NCBI GenBank assembly: GCA_905221605.1
Contig: CAJNDS010002625.1
Span: 40,001-104,000 of the forward strand
Reading direction: 5' to 3'
DNA length: 64,000 nt
Source of the DNA: Symbiodinium natans
Taxonomy: Eukaryota; Sar; Dinophyceae; Suessiales; Symbiodiniaceae
Positions 11,986 through 23,256 of the stretch are shown here, one piece after another. Made by a program: the position numbers and the translations under genes. The notes beneath the pieces were generated by a model, which saw only the letters and a list, made by a program, of their open reading frames with translations, did not search any database and had not been told where the DNA came from. Within the stretch, counting starts at the first letter, position 1. Each line of letters begins with the position of its first letter.

Positions 11986-12078
11986 CTCTTTCTTTCTTTC
12001 TTTCTTTCTCTCTTTCTTTATTTCTTTCTCTCTTTCTTTCGTTCTTTCTGTCTTGCTTTCCTTCTTTCTTTGTTTCTC

Positions 12079-12125
<47 letters not shown>

Positions 12126-12130
12126 GTCCT

Positions 12131-12173
<43 letters not shown>

Positions 12174-12340
12174 CTCTTTCTTTCTTTATTTCTGTCTTCG
12201 TTTCCTTTCTTTCGGCCTTTCTTTCTTTAGTTCTTTCTTTCTTTCTGTCTTGCTTTCCTTTCTTTCTTTCTTTCCTTTCTTTCTTCCTTTCTTTCTTACT
12301 TCCTTTCTTTCTATCTTTCTTTCTCTCTTTCCTTTCTTTC

Positions 12341-12374
<34 letters not shown>

Positions 12375-12402
12375 CTCTTTCTGTCTTTCTTTCTTTCTTG
12401 CT
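11882..12402. repeat. CTTT tetranucleotide microsatellite
   Basis: About 520 bp of TTTC/CTTT with scattered substitutions. It creates long spurious frames on both strands (Phe/Leu/Ser-rich on plus, Lys/Glu/Arg-rich on minus). Confidence 0.97.
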
Positions 12403-13419
12403 TAAAAAACAGAAAAAAACACAAAAAAAAAACAGAAAAAACACAAATAAGATACCCTACCCACATCCCGAGGTCCACCTCCATAGGGCTGATCGGGTTT
12501 ATAGGGTCTATAGGGGCTTTTGGAGTTCTAGGAAGTCTAGGGTTTGGCAGGGTTTCTGGGGTTCAAGTGGGGGTTTAGGGTGCCATCCAAGCCTGGGTAA
12601 ACATCACGAAGGGAATGCCGCGTGGTTCAAGCCTTGGCGGAAGCGCTTGGCTGGCGGCCACAGCTCTCTGGTAACATGCTGCTTCTTCGTAGGGGGGGGG
12701 GGGGGGGGGGGGAAATTGGATTCTAGAGTTTAGGGTTTTCGGGTTGAGCTAGGGTTCCTCATTTAAGGTGGGGAATTAGGAACCTAGGGTTTAGGGTTTA
12801 GGAACCTAGGGTTTCGGGTTTCGGGTTTCGGGATTCGGGATTCGGGTTTCGGGTTTCGGGTTTAGGGTTTAGGGTTTAGGGTTCCTCCTTTGAGGTGCTT
12901 CTTTCATGGCGCGGCTCCGGATCCGACTTCGCCGCGTTGGGCGCAGGGCGCGGGGAAGAGGACCGTCCCGACCATGGCGCCCAGCTTGGCGGCCTCTGCG
13001 GGGCCCGAAACTCCTTAGACCCCTAAACCCCCCAAAAGCCTAAACCCTAAACCCTAAACCCTAAACCCTAAACACCCAAAAAACCTATAGAACTTCACAA
13101 GGGATCCAAGATCCCGGCGGCAGCCGAAATGCCGTGGAAGGTGGATCGCACCTTAGGCACGGCATCTACGCGGGGGGGGGGGGTGGGTTTTGGGGCCCTA
13201 CATTTAGGATCCTTTTGGGGTCCCCTATATAGTACGGCGCCCTTATAATAAGGACACCAGGAAAGGGCCCGAATTTAGAGAACTACCCATAACATGGATG
13301 GCTTGGGCTCGCTGCGCTGTGAGGGAAAGCCAGAACTGGGAGCATGAACGTGGAGATGTTGTTCATGGAGAGCGCCAGACTCAGCGGTTAATGGCTTCAA
13401 TGCATTTGGCTTGAAGAGG

Positions 13420-13535
13420 TCACAAGAGATGCGGCAAGCGTACTTCACGATGCACAGCAGCACGTACTGCAGCACGTGCTCGTCACGCCGCGATGCATAC
13501 GCCTTGGGGCGGGCGAGAGGTGCTCGGCTACATTC
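13420..13535 (-). CDS. Candidate exon, unknown protein
   Basis: The minus strand reads through a stretch with motif DEHVLQYVLLCIVKYACRI, which has the amphipathic look of an alpha-helical repeat, preceded by an AAG acceptor-like site. No family is recognised and the boundaries are guesses. It could be part of a multi-exon gene in the same minus-strand cluster. Confidence 0.25.
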
Positions 13536-13912
13536 TGCCACAGATGCAGCAGTGCGGCAACGGTTCCAGGGACCTACGAGTACATCCCTAAACCCTAAAC
13601 CCTAAACCCTAAACCCTAAACCCTAAAACCCTAAAACCCTAAAACCCTAAAACCCTAAACCCTGAACCCTAAACCCTAAACCCAGGTAAGTACACTGAGC
13701 CAAGCACTAGACCAAAGGCACAGAATGCAAGGCAGCTGGCAACCTGACTTCGCAAATGCACTTCGCATGCACACGGTGTGAGAGTGCGTCCGTTCTCAGA
13801 GGTTTCTGCAGAGACTGAACAGCACGAAAATGGGCCCAACTTGCTAGTGATCCTCTAGCAGAGTAAGAACCACTTCCGGGCAATCAGTTCTGCTAGTACT
13901 TGTGGGGTGGGT

Positions 13913-14007
13913 CTTGGGATGCGTGCTGCCTCTTATATCTAACAGTCCTTAGTAGGTAGAATCCCTGTTAAGGCAAGGACTGTTAGTATAAGGGGGAACA
14001 TCCCAAG
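13913..14007. repeat. Short palindromic element, family A copy 1
   Basis: Ends TTGGGATG...TCTAACAGTCCTTAG and the complement AAGGACTGTTAGTATAAGGG...CATCCCAA, about 95 bp, foldable almost end to end. Four other copies are in the window. Confidence 0.75.
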
Positions 14008-14944
14008 GTCCTAAACCCTAAACCCTAAACCCTAAACCCTAAAACCCTAAACCCTAAACCCTAAACCCTAAACCCTAAACCCTAAACCCTAAACCATGGC
14101 TTTCAGGAAGCCACTGAAGGCTTTGCAACTCTTGGCTCGGTGTCGCTGGCAACGCCATTACTGTACCAATACAAACAAACAGTCTATCCCAAACCACTAA
14201 ATTTAAACTTACCTAGGGTTTAGGGTTTAGGGTTTGGGGTTTGGGGTTTGGGGTTTGGGGTTTGGGGTTTGGGGTTTGGGGTTTGGGGTTTAAACCTACC
14301 TAAGCACTTGTACCACTGAACCTTAGGCCCTGAACCACTCTAACTCGGGACCACAAGAATCAACACAGAGAACTGCAACAGAGAACACGCAGGTGCTTGA
14401 CGATTAACCGGTTATCAGGGTGCTCGGGCTCAGGTTTGGTAAGTTTTGATATTCGGGTTTAGGTTGAGTGGCGATCATAACGCCTTCAGGGCTTCAGGTC
14501 CAGAGCCGAGCAACTTTTTGTTCACTAACATGCCCCCCAATCTGCTTGCTCAGCTTACGCCATGCAGACTCCAGCTTGCGCAAGTGGGGCGTTGGTCGAC
14601 ATGATGGGCGCTTTGCTACCCTGTAAGAAGTTCAAACTGCCCAAACAAAGGCATCCGTTCTGCTGAATGGGCTCACAAGGGATCCTAACCCTACAAAGAA
14701 CGAACAAGAGTACAACTTGGCCTGAATCCTAAACCCCTGGATAAAAGGGAAACAAGGGCACCAAAAATGCGCACCACACTCAGATCAACCCCCACATGAA
14801 GGAAGCTTTGCCTCGGGATTATAGCCTCAGTTGGAGCAGCGCCACACATCCAACGCCAGCTTGGTTGAAGGTTTGGCGTCGGACTTGTGTGCATCCTGTA
14901 CACCATGGGCCACCGATGGCACTGGAGTAAAACGAAGCAGATTT

Positions 14945-15050
14945 GGGAGTTTACGAAGAAAAGGGACCACCAAAATAGACCCCCAAATAGTAGCGTTCCC
15001 TTAGAATAAGGACCCCAAGAAGGTACCCCCCCTAACTTCGGAAACCCCCA
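14945..15050. repeat. Short inverted-repeat element, family B copy
   Basis: Begins GGGAGTTTACGAAGAAAAGGG and ends CTTCGGAAACCCCCA. The interior shares CCCCCAAATAGTAG, TAAGGACCCC and AAGGTACCCC with the rest of family B. Confidence 0.65.
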
Positions 15051-15373
15051 CGTGTCAGGGGATCCATTGCGTTCGCGGAGTGAGGATGCTTAGGATGCCT
15101 CACGTGCACGCGACTCTCTCTGATTCGACAAGGTGCGACGGTGGAGTTGACCAAACTCATGGGCCTGCCAGCCTAAAATGCGTAGATCGTAGAAACCCCA
15201 AGCCAGCCTAAAGTATGTAGATCGTAGAAACCCCCAAAAATATTTAATACAAAACAGGTCCACAGTCGCCCAGCATTTGAGTCAACCCCCGCGTGATGGA
15301 CTGACGAGCACTTTGTGCGTGCTCTTCCATCCCAGCCTGGGGAAATCACCATGGCATACCAAACAAACATGCT

Positions 15374-15488
15374 TAAGCTTACTGTTGGTTAGTTGGGAAT
15401 GGGGGGAATGAGGTACCCTGTATAATCCCTGAAAGGGTACATATAGGGCCCTAAGTCCCTCATTCCCTGCTAACCAACAGTAAGCTTA
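15374..15488. repeat. Inverted-repeat element, family E copy 1
   Basis: A perfect 19 bp terminal inverted repeat TAAGCTTACTGTTGGTTAG (15374-15392 and 15470-15488) encloses a second palindromic core of the GGGAATGAGGTACCCTGTATAATCCC type that is shared with 22678-22771. Non-coding. Confidence 0.75.
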
Positions 15489-16175
15489 AAGAGCTCTGGG
15501 TTCGAAGAGCTCTGGATCTTCAACATTGAACCCAGAATGGCGCAACGCTTCGCTGTGTCCAAAGAGGGGTCGAACCTAAAATGCCAAGGCCAGTGAATTT
15601 TTCCTCCGAAAACCTTCACAACACATGCTCTCTACGATGATACACCTGTGTTGCACAAGACCTCCCTCTCACTCGACCACTCAGATCACAGGCACGCCTC
15701 TTTCTGGCTCAGAGCGAGACTATACTTTCATCGGAGTGCAGCTCATACCTGTGGTCAGGGTCCGGTCATGTGTGGTGATGAAGGGTTGTTTGGGGTTCAG
15801 GGTTTGGGTGCCGGAAACCCTGGGAGGTTTACGGCGTGCAAACGACCTCTCGGTCTCCCTCAACTCCTTCAGGCCCCCCGAAACACTAGAAAGCCGGAGG
15901 ATCAGGACGCAGATGTCAGCTGCAAACCCGGACACCCCCCTTTGCGTTATGGTAGTCTGCACCCTAAACCCTAAACCCTAAACCCTAAACCCTAAACCCT
16001 AAACCCTAAACCCTAAACCCTAAACCTGCAAAGACACAGGCCTCTGCTCCAGGGAGGCCCTGCCCAGGTCGATGTAAATTTGAAAACCTTCCGGGTGTGC
16101 TTCCACGGCGAAGAGGAAATCCTTCGCAGTGCATCTGAGGGGTTTAGTCAGGGTTTAGGGTTTAGGGTTTAGGGT

Positions 16176-16207
<32 letters not shown>

Positions 16208-16510
16208 GGTTTAGGGTTTAGGGTTTGGGATTTAGGGTTTAGGGAGGCGCTATCTTTCACGTATGGGGGCTTCCGAAATCCGCCGAGGCCACGGGCCGCA
16301 GGTGTCTGGGTAGCACGAAGCAGGCACCCCCACCTCTTAGAGGTGGAGTCTCCGCCCCTTCATTTTGCACCCCTAAACCCTAAACCCTAAACCCTAAATC
16401 CCTGAAATAGGTACCCCCCCTGCCGGCAAATGTCTGGGAGCTCCCCCCCCCCCCACCCGCGCCCCCCACCCGCCCCTCCGTTTGTCGAGGCGGGTCACGT
16501 AGCGTTAAAC

Positions 16511-16660
16511 TTCATGGTACCTTATTGAGGTCTTTATTATAAGGGGGATCCTTTCGGGGGCCCCCTAATTTCGTAACCCCCATATGGGGGTTTCCGACAT
16601 TAGGGGTACCTTATTGGGGTCCTTTTGCAAGGGGGATCATACTATTTGGGGATCTAAGAT
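16511..16660. repeat. Two adjacent family B element copies
   Basis: Two partial copies lie head to tail: 16511-16582 (CATGGTACCTTATTGAGG to TTTCGTAACCCCC) and 16585-16660 (GGGGGTTTCCGACATTAGGGG onward, truncated at its right end). Confidence 0.55.
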
Positions 16661-16684
16661 AAATGCATTTGAGGAAGGCGGTGT

Positions 16685-16781
16685 CTTGGGAAGTGCCCCC
16701 CTTATACCAACAGCTCCTTAGTAGGGATTCTGGTACCCCCTACTAGAATCCGGACAGTGAGTAATTCCGGGAACATCCCAA
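16685..16781. repeat. Short palindromic element, family A copy 2
   Basis: A degenerate copy with ends CTTGGGAAGTGCCCCCCTTATACC and GGGAACATCCCAA. It shares the CTCCTTAGTAGGGATT block of family A. Confidence 0.6.
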
Positions 16782-19700
16782 TGCGGTATCTTTCACACGT
16801 GACTCCGCAACAAAAGCTGACTCTAGTGAGTATCTAGACAATAAACATCCGCCGAGGCCTTGGGCCGTAGGTGTATGGGGAGCACAAAGTAGTCGTTGAC
16901 CACTTTTTGGCTGAAATGGGTACCCCCTAGCCAACACGTGTGCGGAAGGCGATGGTGTGTTTCTGGACGGGGAGCAGTTTGGGCTGGCCCCCCCCCCCCC
17001 ACTTCCCTACACCAAGGTTTCCCTTGCCTTACGACTGGTCCAATACAGCATTGGACCAATAGGTTCGCCTCCATGTGATCGAGACACCCCACCGGGTTTA
17101 GGGTTCATAGGGCTCGTAGGGCTTATAGAGTTTGTCGGGTTTGTAGGGTTTATAGTGTGTGCAGGGCTTGAGGTTTTGGGGGGGACAATACCCCCGCATA
17201 CGAGACCGATTCTAATCCCTATAAACTTGGGACATCGCCTAGCGCCTCAGAAGCTCGAGGTACGAAGGTATAATTACCGTGCCCCGTGTTAGTACTCCCA
17301 CCCCCATGGCATCCCCCTCACCCCCGCCCCATCCAAACCCAGAACCCTCATGCTAACGCCTGTCCCTCTTACCCGAAGCCCTACACCCAAAACAACCCTG
17401 AAACCCTAAAAACGCCGAACAAAACCTTTGAAAACCCTAGAAGCAGCCACAACAAGCCACTCGACTAACTAAAATACCCAGTCGCCGTGATGATTTACTA
17501 ACACATAGCCAACGCAAGTTACACAAGTTCATCCCTCATTACCGAGAGGGGCCTGACGTAATTTGAAGCAGATTTTGTCAATACTTTCGTTTCGAGATGC
17601 AGCCCTAAACCCTAAACCCTAAACCCCAAACCCCAAACCCTAAACCCTAAACCCTAAACCCTAAACCAAGTTTGTTTCGAAACGCTGAGGGTCCAGATCC
17701 TGAAAGTTAAATTTGCGCAGCTGGATCTTGGATTTGTGTATATGTACATACAACACGAATATCTATCTCTCTATCTATCTGTACATGCATACATATGTAT
17801 ATATATATATATGTATATATGTATATGTATATATATATATATGCTATATGTGTATATCACGGGTCATTGTGGTCTCCGTAAGGTGTCAAGTAACTGCAAA
17901 TGCCGCACAGTTTGAACAGAGGAATGAAGCCGAGTAAACCTTTTTGTGGGCCGCAAGGAGTCTTTTTCGGACACCTGGTGAACCAGGTAGAAGGCTTTCT
18001 CATTTCATCCGGGGTCAGCGCTTGCCATTTCGAAAACGGCAGCTGTGTAATACAAGCGTTGTCACAAGATGCTTCAGATTAGGGCACAGCTCGGACAGAT
18101 TACTTGGTTAACCCGGGCGAGGACTTGTGAACAAACACTTTTCTTGGTATACGCCAATCTTTAGATACAGGTGTGCTTTGCAAAAAGGGCACGGATCCGG
18201 TACGGCATCGATGCAACTTGATATGGTGATGCGAATGGCTTGGGCACGACAATTATGATTGATGTGTAGGGCAGGCAAAAGCTCATGGATTCTGCCGACG
18301 GCTTGTGTCATGTCCCAAGCACACGTGAGCAAAATTGGCATTTGGGGTCGTCTATTTCAAGACACATATATGCATGATAAGCTGTAAAGGGTTCAGTATT
18401 GGTAGTTATTTAGGCTCCTGCATAAATCTTGACTTGGTGAATGCTAATACTTTGAGGCAGTTCTGGTAGGGCTCCTGAAGCCGTTGGAACCAATAGTTCG
18501 AGATAACGTCTTCCCTGTCATGGCAGGGGTAAGTGAAGAAACACCCAGGCACGCCCTGCCCTTGAAACCCTGAGGCCCCCTACACCCACACTCCTTAAGG
18601 ACTGAAACTCCGTGAGTCCTCAAGGTCTGCTTGGTGTATGGCCGCCTTCTCTTTGCGTTGATGCGCCTGCACAAAGACAAAGGCAGATTCCAAGCGGTTC
18701 TCATAAGAGTGGTCGTCTGAAGGTCTAGGCCTTGAGGATGTCAATTCCGAAGTCCACACCACGAAACCCGAGCCCTTGTTGGGGCTCTTGTGGCTTCAGG
18801 ATAACCGGCGAAGCTCTGAAACTTATGCATCTTTCTGCTGTTCAGGGCTGCGTTGACGACTATCTTTGGGGCTCTGACTGTACCAACCTGTAGGCTTTCA
18901 GAGCAGACAATCCTGGCGTTGCAAGGCACCTCTCGCAAGTGCCAGCACTCCTGACGTCTGGGCTTGCTGCTCTTTGCCTGGCATGGAGTACGCAGGGTGG
19001 CATGGCGCGTGTGCCGGTGACGTCACAGTTCGGCGGGCCTTCTCGATCACACTGTGCAGAGCAGACAGAACTTTGAAGAAGGCGACCATGATCCGTGCAA
19101 TTGATTAAGCAAGTGGCCGCACGCCACACAAGGGATGGGAGCAGAACAGAACTCTGAGCCAACAAGCTGCAAGGGGCTTCTGCAGAAAGAGTCCCTGCCC
19201 ATCCCAAAGGCATGCCCACGAAGCGAGACTGCCAATACTGCCACAAAGATCTGCAACCCTAAGCCCTAAACCCTAACCCTAAACTCTAAACCCTAAACCA
19301 AACAGGCGAGTCCGACGAAGCCGGCCGTATTCAGCGTCCTGGCCCCCATCCAGCGTAGCGCCTTTGCCCAGCATCGACAACTGCCGGTTCGGGTCTTCCA
19401 TGTGTATTATTAGGATTATTATTATTCTATTATGATGATTATTTTGTTGTTATGATTATTATTTTCTATTACATTTATGATAAATGATAACTATGATTAT
19501 TATTATTATTATGATGATGACTATTATTGTGATTATTTTACTGTAAATGCTTCCATGTGAGGTGTCGTGTGTAAGCCTCGTGCCATTAGGCTTGCCCCAT
19601 TGCCAAGAATAGTCACCTCGTCCATGCGAGCACTCAGCATGTTGGGGTTGTCCGATCCTTTAGTTTTGGCTGCGCGCTATGCGCACAGCAAAGGGTAGCT

Positions 19701-20096
19701 GGGCTGGGCAGTGGGCCAGAATCGTGGCCGCTGCATGCACAGCCAAAGAGGTCAGTGACCTCAGGGTAAGACCGCACAACTTCCTTCTGCAGGCGGCCTT
19801 GAGTCTTGTCAAGATACTCTGTCTTGCCAAAGACCTTCAGGAGGATTTCCGGGGAGAAAATCACCTGCGCTAGGGAACTTGCACGCTCTGAGTCACGGTT
19901 GCTGCGTTCGCAAAGGGCATCACATGTCAACTTGCGTGGCTCATGTGACGGACGCGCTGTCTTTTTACCAAGGAATGGAAGGCCACCCTGCTTGAGCAGC
20001 CGGGCGCGACTTGCGCCCCCTCCACAAATCTCCTCACATCAAGAGACAGCCCTGCTCCTGGCGTTGCAGAAGCGGTGCCAGCCTGGGTGGTGTGGC

Positions 20097-20240
20097 TACT
20101 TGGAGGTTCATGGTACTGATTAACCAATGATGGCTGTACTTGTAACCCACTTACAAGCCCCTTAAGTGCCCCAATCTGGTAATACGTACAGTTATAAGTA
20201 CAGCTATAGTTGGTTAATAAGTACAATGAACCTCCAAGTA
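20097..20240. repeat. Inverted-repeat element, family D copy 1
   Basis: Ends TACTTGGAGGTTCATGGTACTG and the complement GTACAATGAACCTCCAAGTA. The interior contains ACTTACAAGCCCCTTAAGTGCCC and GTACAGTTATAAGTACAG blocks shared with the copies near 40523, 62668 and 63928. Confidence 0.75.
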
Positions 20241-20328
20241 TGTGTGTCCCTCTAAATCCATCTGCACCCTTGTCGCAAAGCTTGCCCCACTCTGCAAGTG
20301 ACGTCCCCAACTCTGCGCACCTGCACCT

Positions 20329-20993
20329 TCACACCATCCTCAAACCCTGGGGGCTGCGCCGCGCTTTGCCCCGCTCAGACTGCACGTCCATGAGGTAGGT
20401 CCACATCGCCGCGTCGATGACGTCGTCCACGCCCTCGCCGGAGAGCGCAGAGCACTCCATGTAGTCGAGCGCGCCGATTTTTCGGGCCAGGGCCTGCGAA
20501 GAAGCCAAGACGAGCTGCAAGCATCAGAGCCCTGAAGCCCCAAAGCCCCCCAAACTTAAGTAGTAACTTAAGCATCATCCCAGTAAAGTCGCAGCCTTTT
20601 TTTCCCAGTCGCCCGTCCCCCGATTTTTGCTGGCCTGGCCCTCTTGGTAGGAGATGCACGCTGACGGCGGCAACTCCGTGCACAAGTCCAGCTTTGTCCC
20701 GACCAGAAGGATCGGAGCATCGCCAATCTCGTGCCGCCACTTCTCCTCGATGCTCTCGAAGGAAATCCTCCAGGTCTGGAGCCATTTAGGCCCTAAGCCC
20801 TAAGCCCTAAAGCCCTAAAACCCTAAAACCCAAACCCCAAACCCTAAACCCTAAACCCTAAACCCCAAACCCTAAACCCTAAGCCCTAAACCCAGACGCG
20901 CCCGCGGGAGTTCCTAGAGATATCGGCCCTCCCAGGCCTGGACGCCAAACAGAAGAGCATGATGTAGACCGACGCGCTTTGGTAGAAGCCTTG
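20329..20993 (-). CDS. Rho-family small GTPase, 3' exons
   Basis: Three minus-strand exons fit a Rho-type GTPase. Exon 20993-20938 contains YQSASVYIMLFCLAS, the hydrophobic strand after switch II. Exon 20767-20635 contains SFESIEEKW and the guanine-specificity motif LLVGTKLDL. Exon 20493-20329 contains ALARKIGALDYMECSALSG, the family's last nucleotide-binding motif. The junctions keep frame and join family-conserved text. Both introns (20768-20937 and 20494-20634) start with GC and end with AG, and the first is largely a CCCTAAA array. Rho proteins are GTP-switched regulators of cytoskeleton and traffic. The P-loop half should lie at higher coordinates and is only tentatively found (22252-22278). 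The frame ends at 20329 without a CAAX lipidation box, but the end reads ATG-GTGTGA and could be a donor site instead of a stop. Confidence 0.7.
20788..20893. repeat. Telomere-type array inside a Rho GTPase intron
   Basis: CCCTAAA units with CCCTAAG and CCCCAAA variants fill most of the intron 20768-20937. Confidence 0.9.
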
Positions 20994-21008
20994 CTGCGAG
21001 CCACGGGA

Positions 21009-21125
21009 GGGGAACCCTAGCCCTAAACCCTAAACCCTAAACCCTAAACCTAAACCCTAAACCCTAAACCCTAAACCCTAAACCCTAAACCCTAAACCCT
21101 AAACCCTAAACCCTAAACCCTAAAA
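21009..21125. repeat. Telomere-type CCCTAAA array
   Basis: About 16 near-perfect CCCTAAA units, directly upstream (minus-strand sense) of the Rho exon at 20993. Confidence 0.95.
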
Positions 21126-22251
21126 GGAGTGGAGCGCCTTAAATTTGGACCCAAGAGGCCCTCTAATTCAGTCGAAACGCAAGTGACAGGGCCCCGAGAG
21201 TATCAACGGGTCCTACAGTATCCCTAAACCCTAAATCCTTCCTTGTACTCTCCGTTTATATATGGGTTTGGGATATGTTGAATTATTCCTAAACAGCAGG
21301 ATGCCCCAACTGGAACAACAAACCCTAAGCCCTAAGCCCTAAGCCCTAAGCCCTAAACCCTAAACCCTAAACCCTAAACCCTAAACCCTAAACCCTCCCT
21401 AAACCCGCAGTTGCGGCCAGGCGTCTGTTTTGCAACTCCCCGTGTGAGCTCGCTGCATCACTCAGGCTTATCATGGCCGTGGTGCCGCTGCCTCAAAGTT
21501 CAGGGGTTTAGGGGCTTAGTTTGGGTTTTAGGGTTTAGGGTTTAGGGTGTAGGGTTTAGGGTTTAGGGTTTAGGGTTTAGGGTTCAGGGTTCAGGGTTTA
21601 GGGTTTAGGGTTTAGGGTTTAGGGTGTTACAAGGAGCCACCAAGCTTTCCTCGACCCGAAGAGGCCCTGCGTAAGTTGAGCCAGGCACCATCTTTCCAAA
21701 CATACTCGCCTGAGCTTGGGGGGGTCTGGGGATTAGGTTTCAGGTTTAGGGTTCCGGGGGTTTAGGGATTCCGGGTTAGTTTAGGGTTTAGGGTTTAGGG
21801 CTTAGGGCTTAGGGCTTAGGGCTTAGGGCTTAGGGCTTGGGGCTGAGGGTTTAGGGTGTAGGGTTTAGGGTTCGGGAAGCAAATCAGCACATTTGATAAA
21901 CCTAAACCTGCAGCCTGCGTTCATGAGGGGTCAGCACGAAAATCGGACAGACCCTGCGTTGACACAGTATGGGCCATATGTGGAGGGGGCTCGCCTCCCA
22001 AAGAAGTTCTGAAAACCGCGGGGCTAAGTTTGCCAAGATACAATTTCTGAATCTGACCGTGCCGTCATCCTCAGTCCATGCAGATCACCGAACCCCTAGC
22101 CTTAGCCCTCAACCGCCTAAAGCCCAAAACCCTCCCTAAACCCTACAGCCTAAACCCTAAACCCTCAGTCCCAGGGCGAGCGGCTTTCAAGTGCCCACTG
22201 CCATTCAGCCTGCCCATCCCAGTCCATCCGGTCCCGGACCCAAGGCAATCT

Positions 22252-22278
22252 CTGCATCGGAAGACCAAGCTGGTCTTC
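22252..22278 (-). CDS. Possible P-loop exon of the Rho-type GTPase
   Basis: On the minus strand, after a CCCAG acceptor, the sequence reads (G)KTSLVFRC, matching the GKTS(L/S) nucleotide-binding loop of small GTPases. It is upstream of, and collinear with, the exons at 20993-20329. It is only nine codons long and its donor is irregular, so this may be chance. Confidence 0.35.
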
Positions 22279-22438
22279 CTGGGTTCAGAGCTTAGGGCTT
22301 AGGGCGCCCGCAGTCCAGAGGCCCCAGGCGAGAGGCTGGGCTTGGTTTTGGCGTCGAGACTTTGTGGGCTGCTTTGACATTTGAGGGCTTAGGGCCCTAA
22401 AACCCTAAACCCTAAAACCCTAAAGCCCTAAAACCCTA

Positions 22439-22563
22439 AAACCCCAAAACCCCAAAACCCCAAAACCCCAAAACCCCAAAACCCCAAAACCCCAAAACAC
22501 CAAAACCCCAAAACCCCAAAACCCCAAAACCCCAAAACCCCAAAACCCCAAAACCCCAAAACC
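22439..22563. repeat. CCCCAAAA (ciliate-type) tandem array
   Basis: About 15 units of the 8-mer CCCCAAAA (TTTTGGGG on the other strand), embedded between ordinary CCCTAAA/CCCTAAAA units (22381-22577). The 8-mer is the telomere repeat of hypotrich ciliates. Here it looks like a local variant amplified by slippage. Confidence 0.9.
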
Positions 22564-22677
22564 CTAAAGCCCTAAACGCTTAGGGCATCTAAACATTCTG
22601 CAGGATGCCCAACTCCAGGCAGACCGTGGACATCCCGGCCATCACCTGAGCACTTGGTTTTCCTTTAGATCTGGCTG

Positions 22678-22771
22678 GTTCTTAGTAGGGAATGAGGGAA
22701 TGAGGTACAGTACCCTATATAATCCCTTGAAGTGTATATGTTGGGCCCTAATTCCCTAATTCCCTAAGAAC
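22678..22771. repeat. Inverted-repeat element, family E copy 2
   Basis: Ends GTTCTTAGTAGGGAATGAGG and the complement ATTCCCTAATTCCCTAAGAAC. The core matches the element at 15374-15488, but the outer 19 bp inverted repeat of that copy is absent. Confidence 0.6.
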
Positions 22772-23256
22772 GAGATTTGAACCCTTCTCACCTGAAGCCA
22801 GCAGCGCAACTGCGCTCTGAGCTTCCAGCCTACGAAAACCAGGTGCACGTCATGATCCTGTGGTAGGTAGGAGATTGTATCCGCGTGGGCATCCCAATCC
22901 CGATCAAACGGGGATTGTGATGACACAATCGCCTTAGCTCGAGGCAACCAAATTCATGCTGCTTCATGCTACAAGTGAAAAGACCACACCTTCAATCCCC
23001 AAACCCCAATACAGGGGCCGTAATCCGCCCACCCCAAGCGGGGGCGGCGTCAGTGAAGACTCATTTCTCCTCACCAACCCATAGATTTAGAATGCTTCAG
23101 TGCAGACCCAAACCCAGTAAATACTTGCGCCCCCAATGTATTTGCTGTGCATGATCAAAAAGGGGCTCCAGCACCCTACGCCTGCTGTGGAGCGCTCCAT
23201 ATTAGTGTAATTGCCAGTAGTGGTGCTTTGGTGCTGTGGATGAATGTTTTTCCACC

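Larger units (their letters stand above)
12403..20328. other. Repeat-rich stretch with a few possible exons
   Basis: Mostly short arrays of TTTAGGG and variants (12798-12890, 13588-13682, 14010-14094, 14216-14290 as TTTGGGG, 15960-16025, 16141-16250, 17603-17667), inverted-repeat elements listed separately, and AT-rich tracts (17760-17850, 19400-19545). A few minus-strand stretches have exon-like composition: about 13535-13420, 18720-18600, 18900-18790, and 19930-19640. No family is recognisable in any of them, so I leave them uncalled apart from 13420-13535. Confidence 0.5.

Noticed and set aside
11554-12733. 296- and 294-codon frames, Lys/Glu/Arg-rich on minus and Phe/Leu/Ser-rich on plus
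   Set aside because: Direct translation of the CTTT microsatellite and the 685 bp tandem repeat.
22250-22290. Plus-strand RKTKLVFLG, resembling a Rab exon start
   Set aside because: The same bases on the minus strand read GKTSLVFRC, which fits better with the minus-strand GTPase exons downstream; no plus-strand continuation was found.
22765-22845. tRNA-like minus-strand text GGGTTCAAATCTCG with an AGCTCAGAGCG-like stretch
   Set aside because: A T-loop-like match only; the 5' and 3' acceptor arms do not pair and no proper D-stem forms. At best a degraded tRNA-like fragment next to a family E element.
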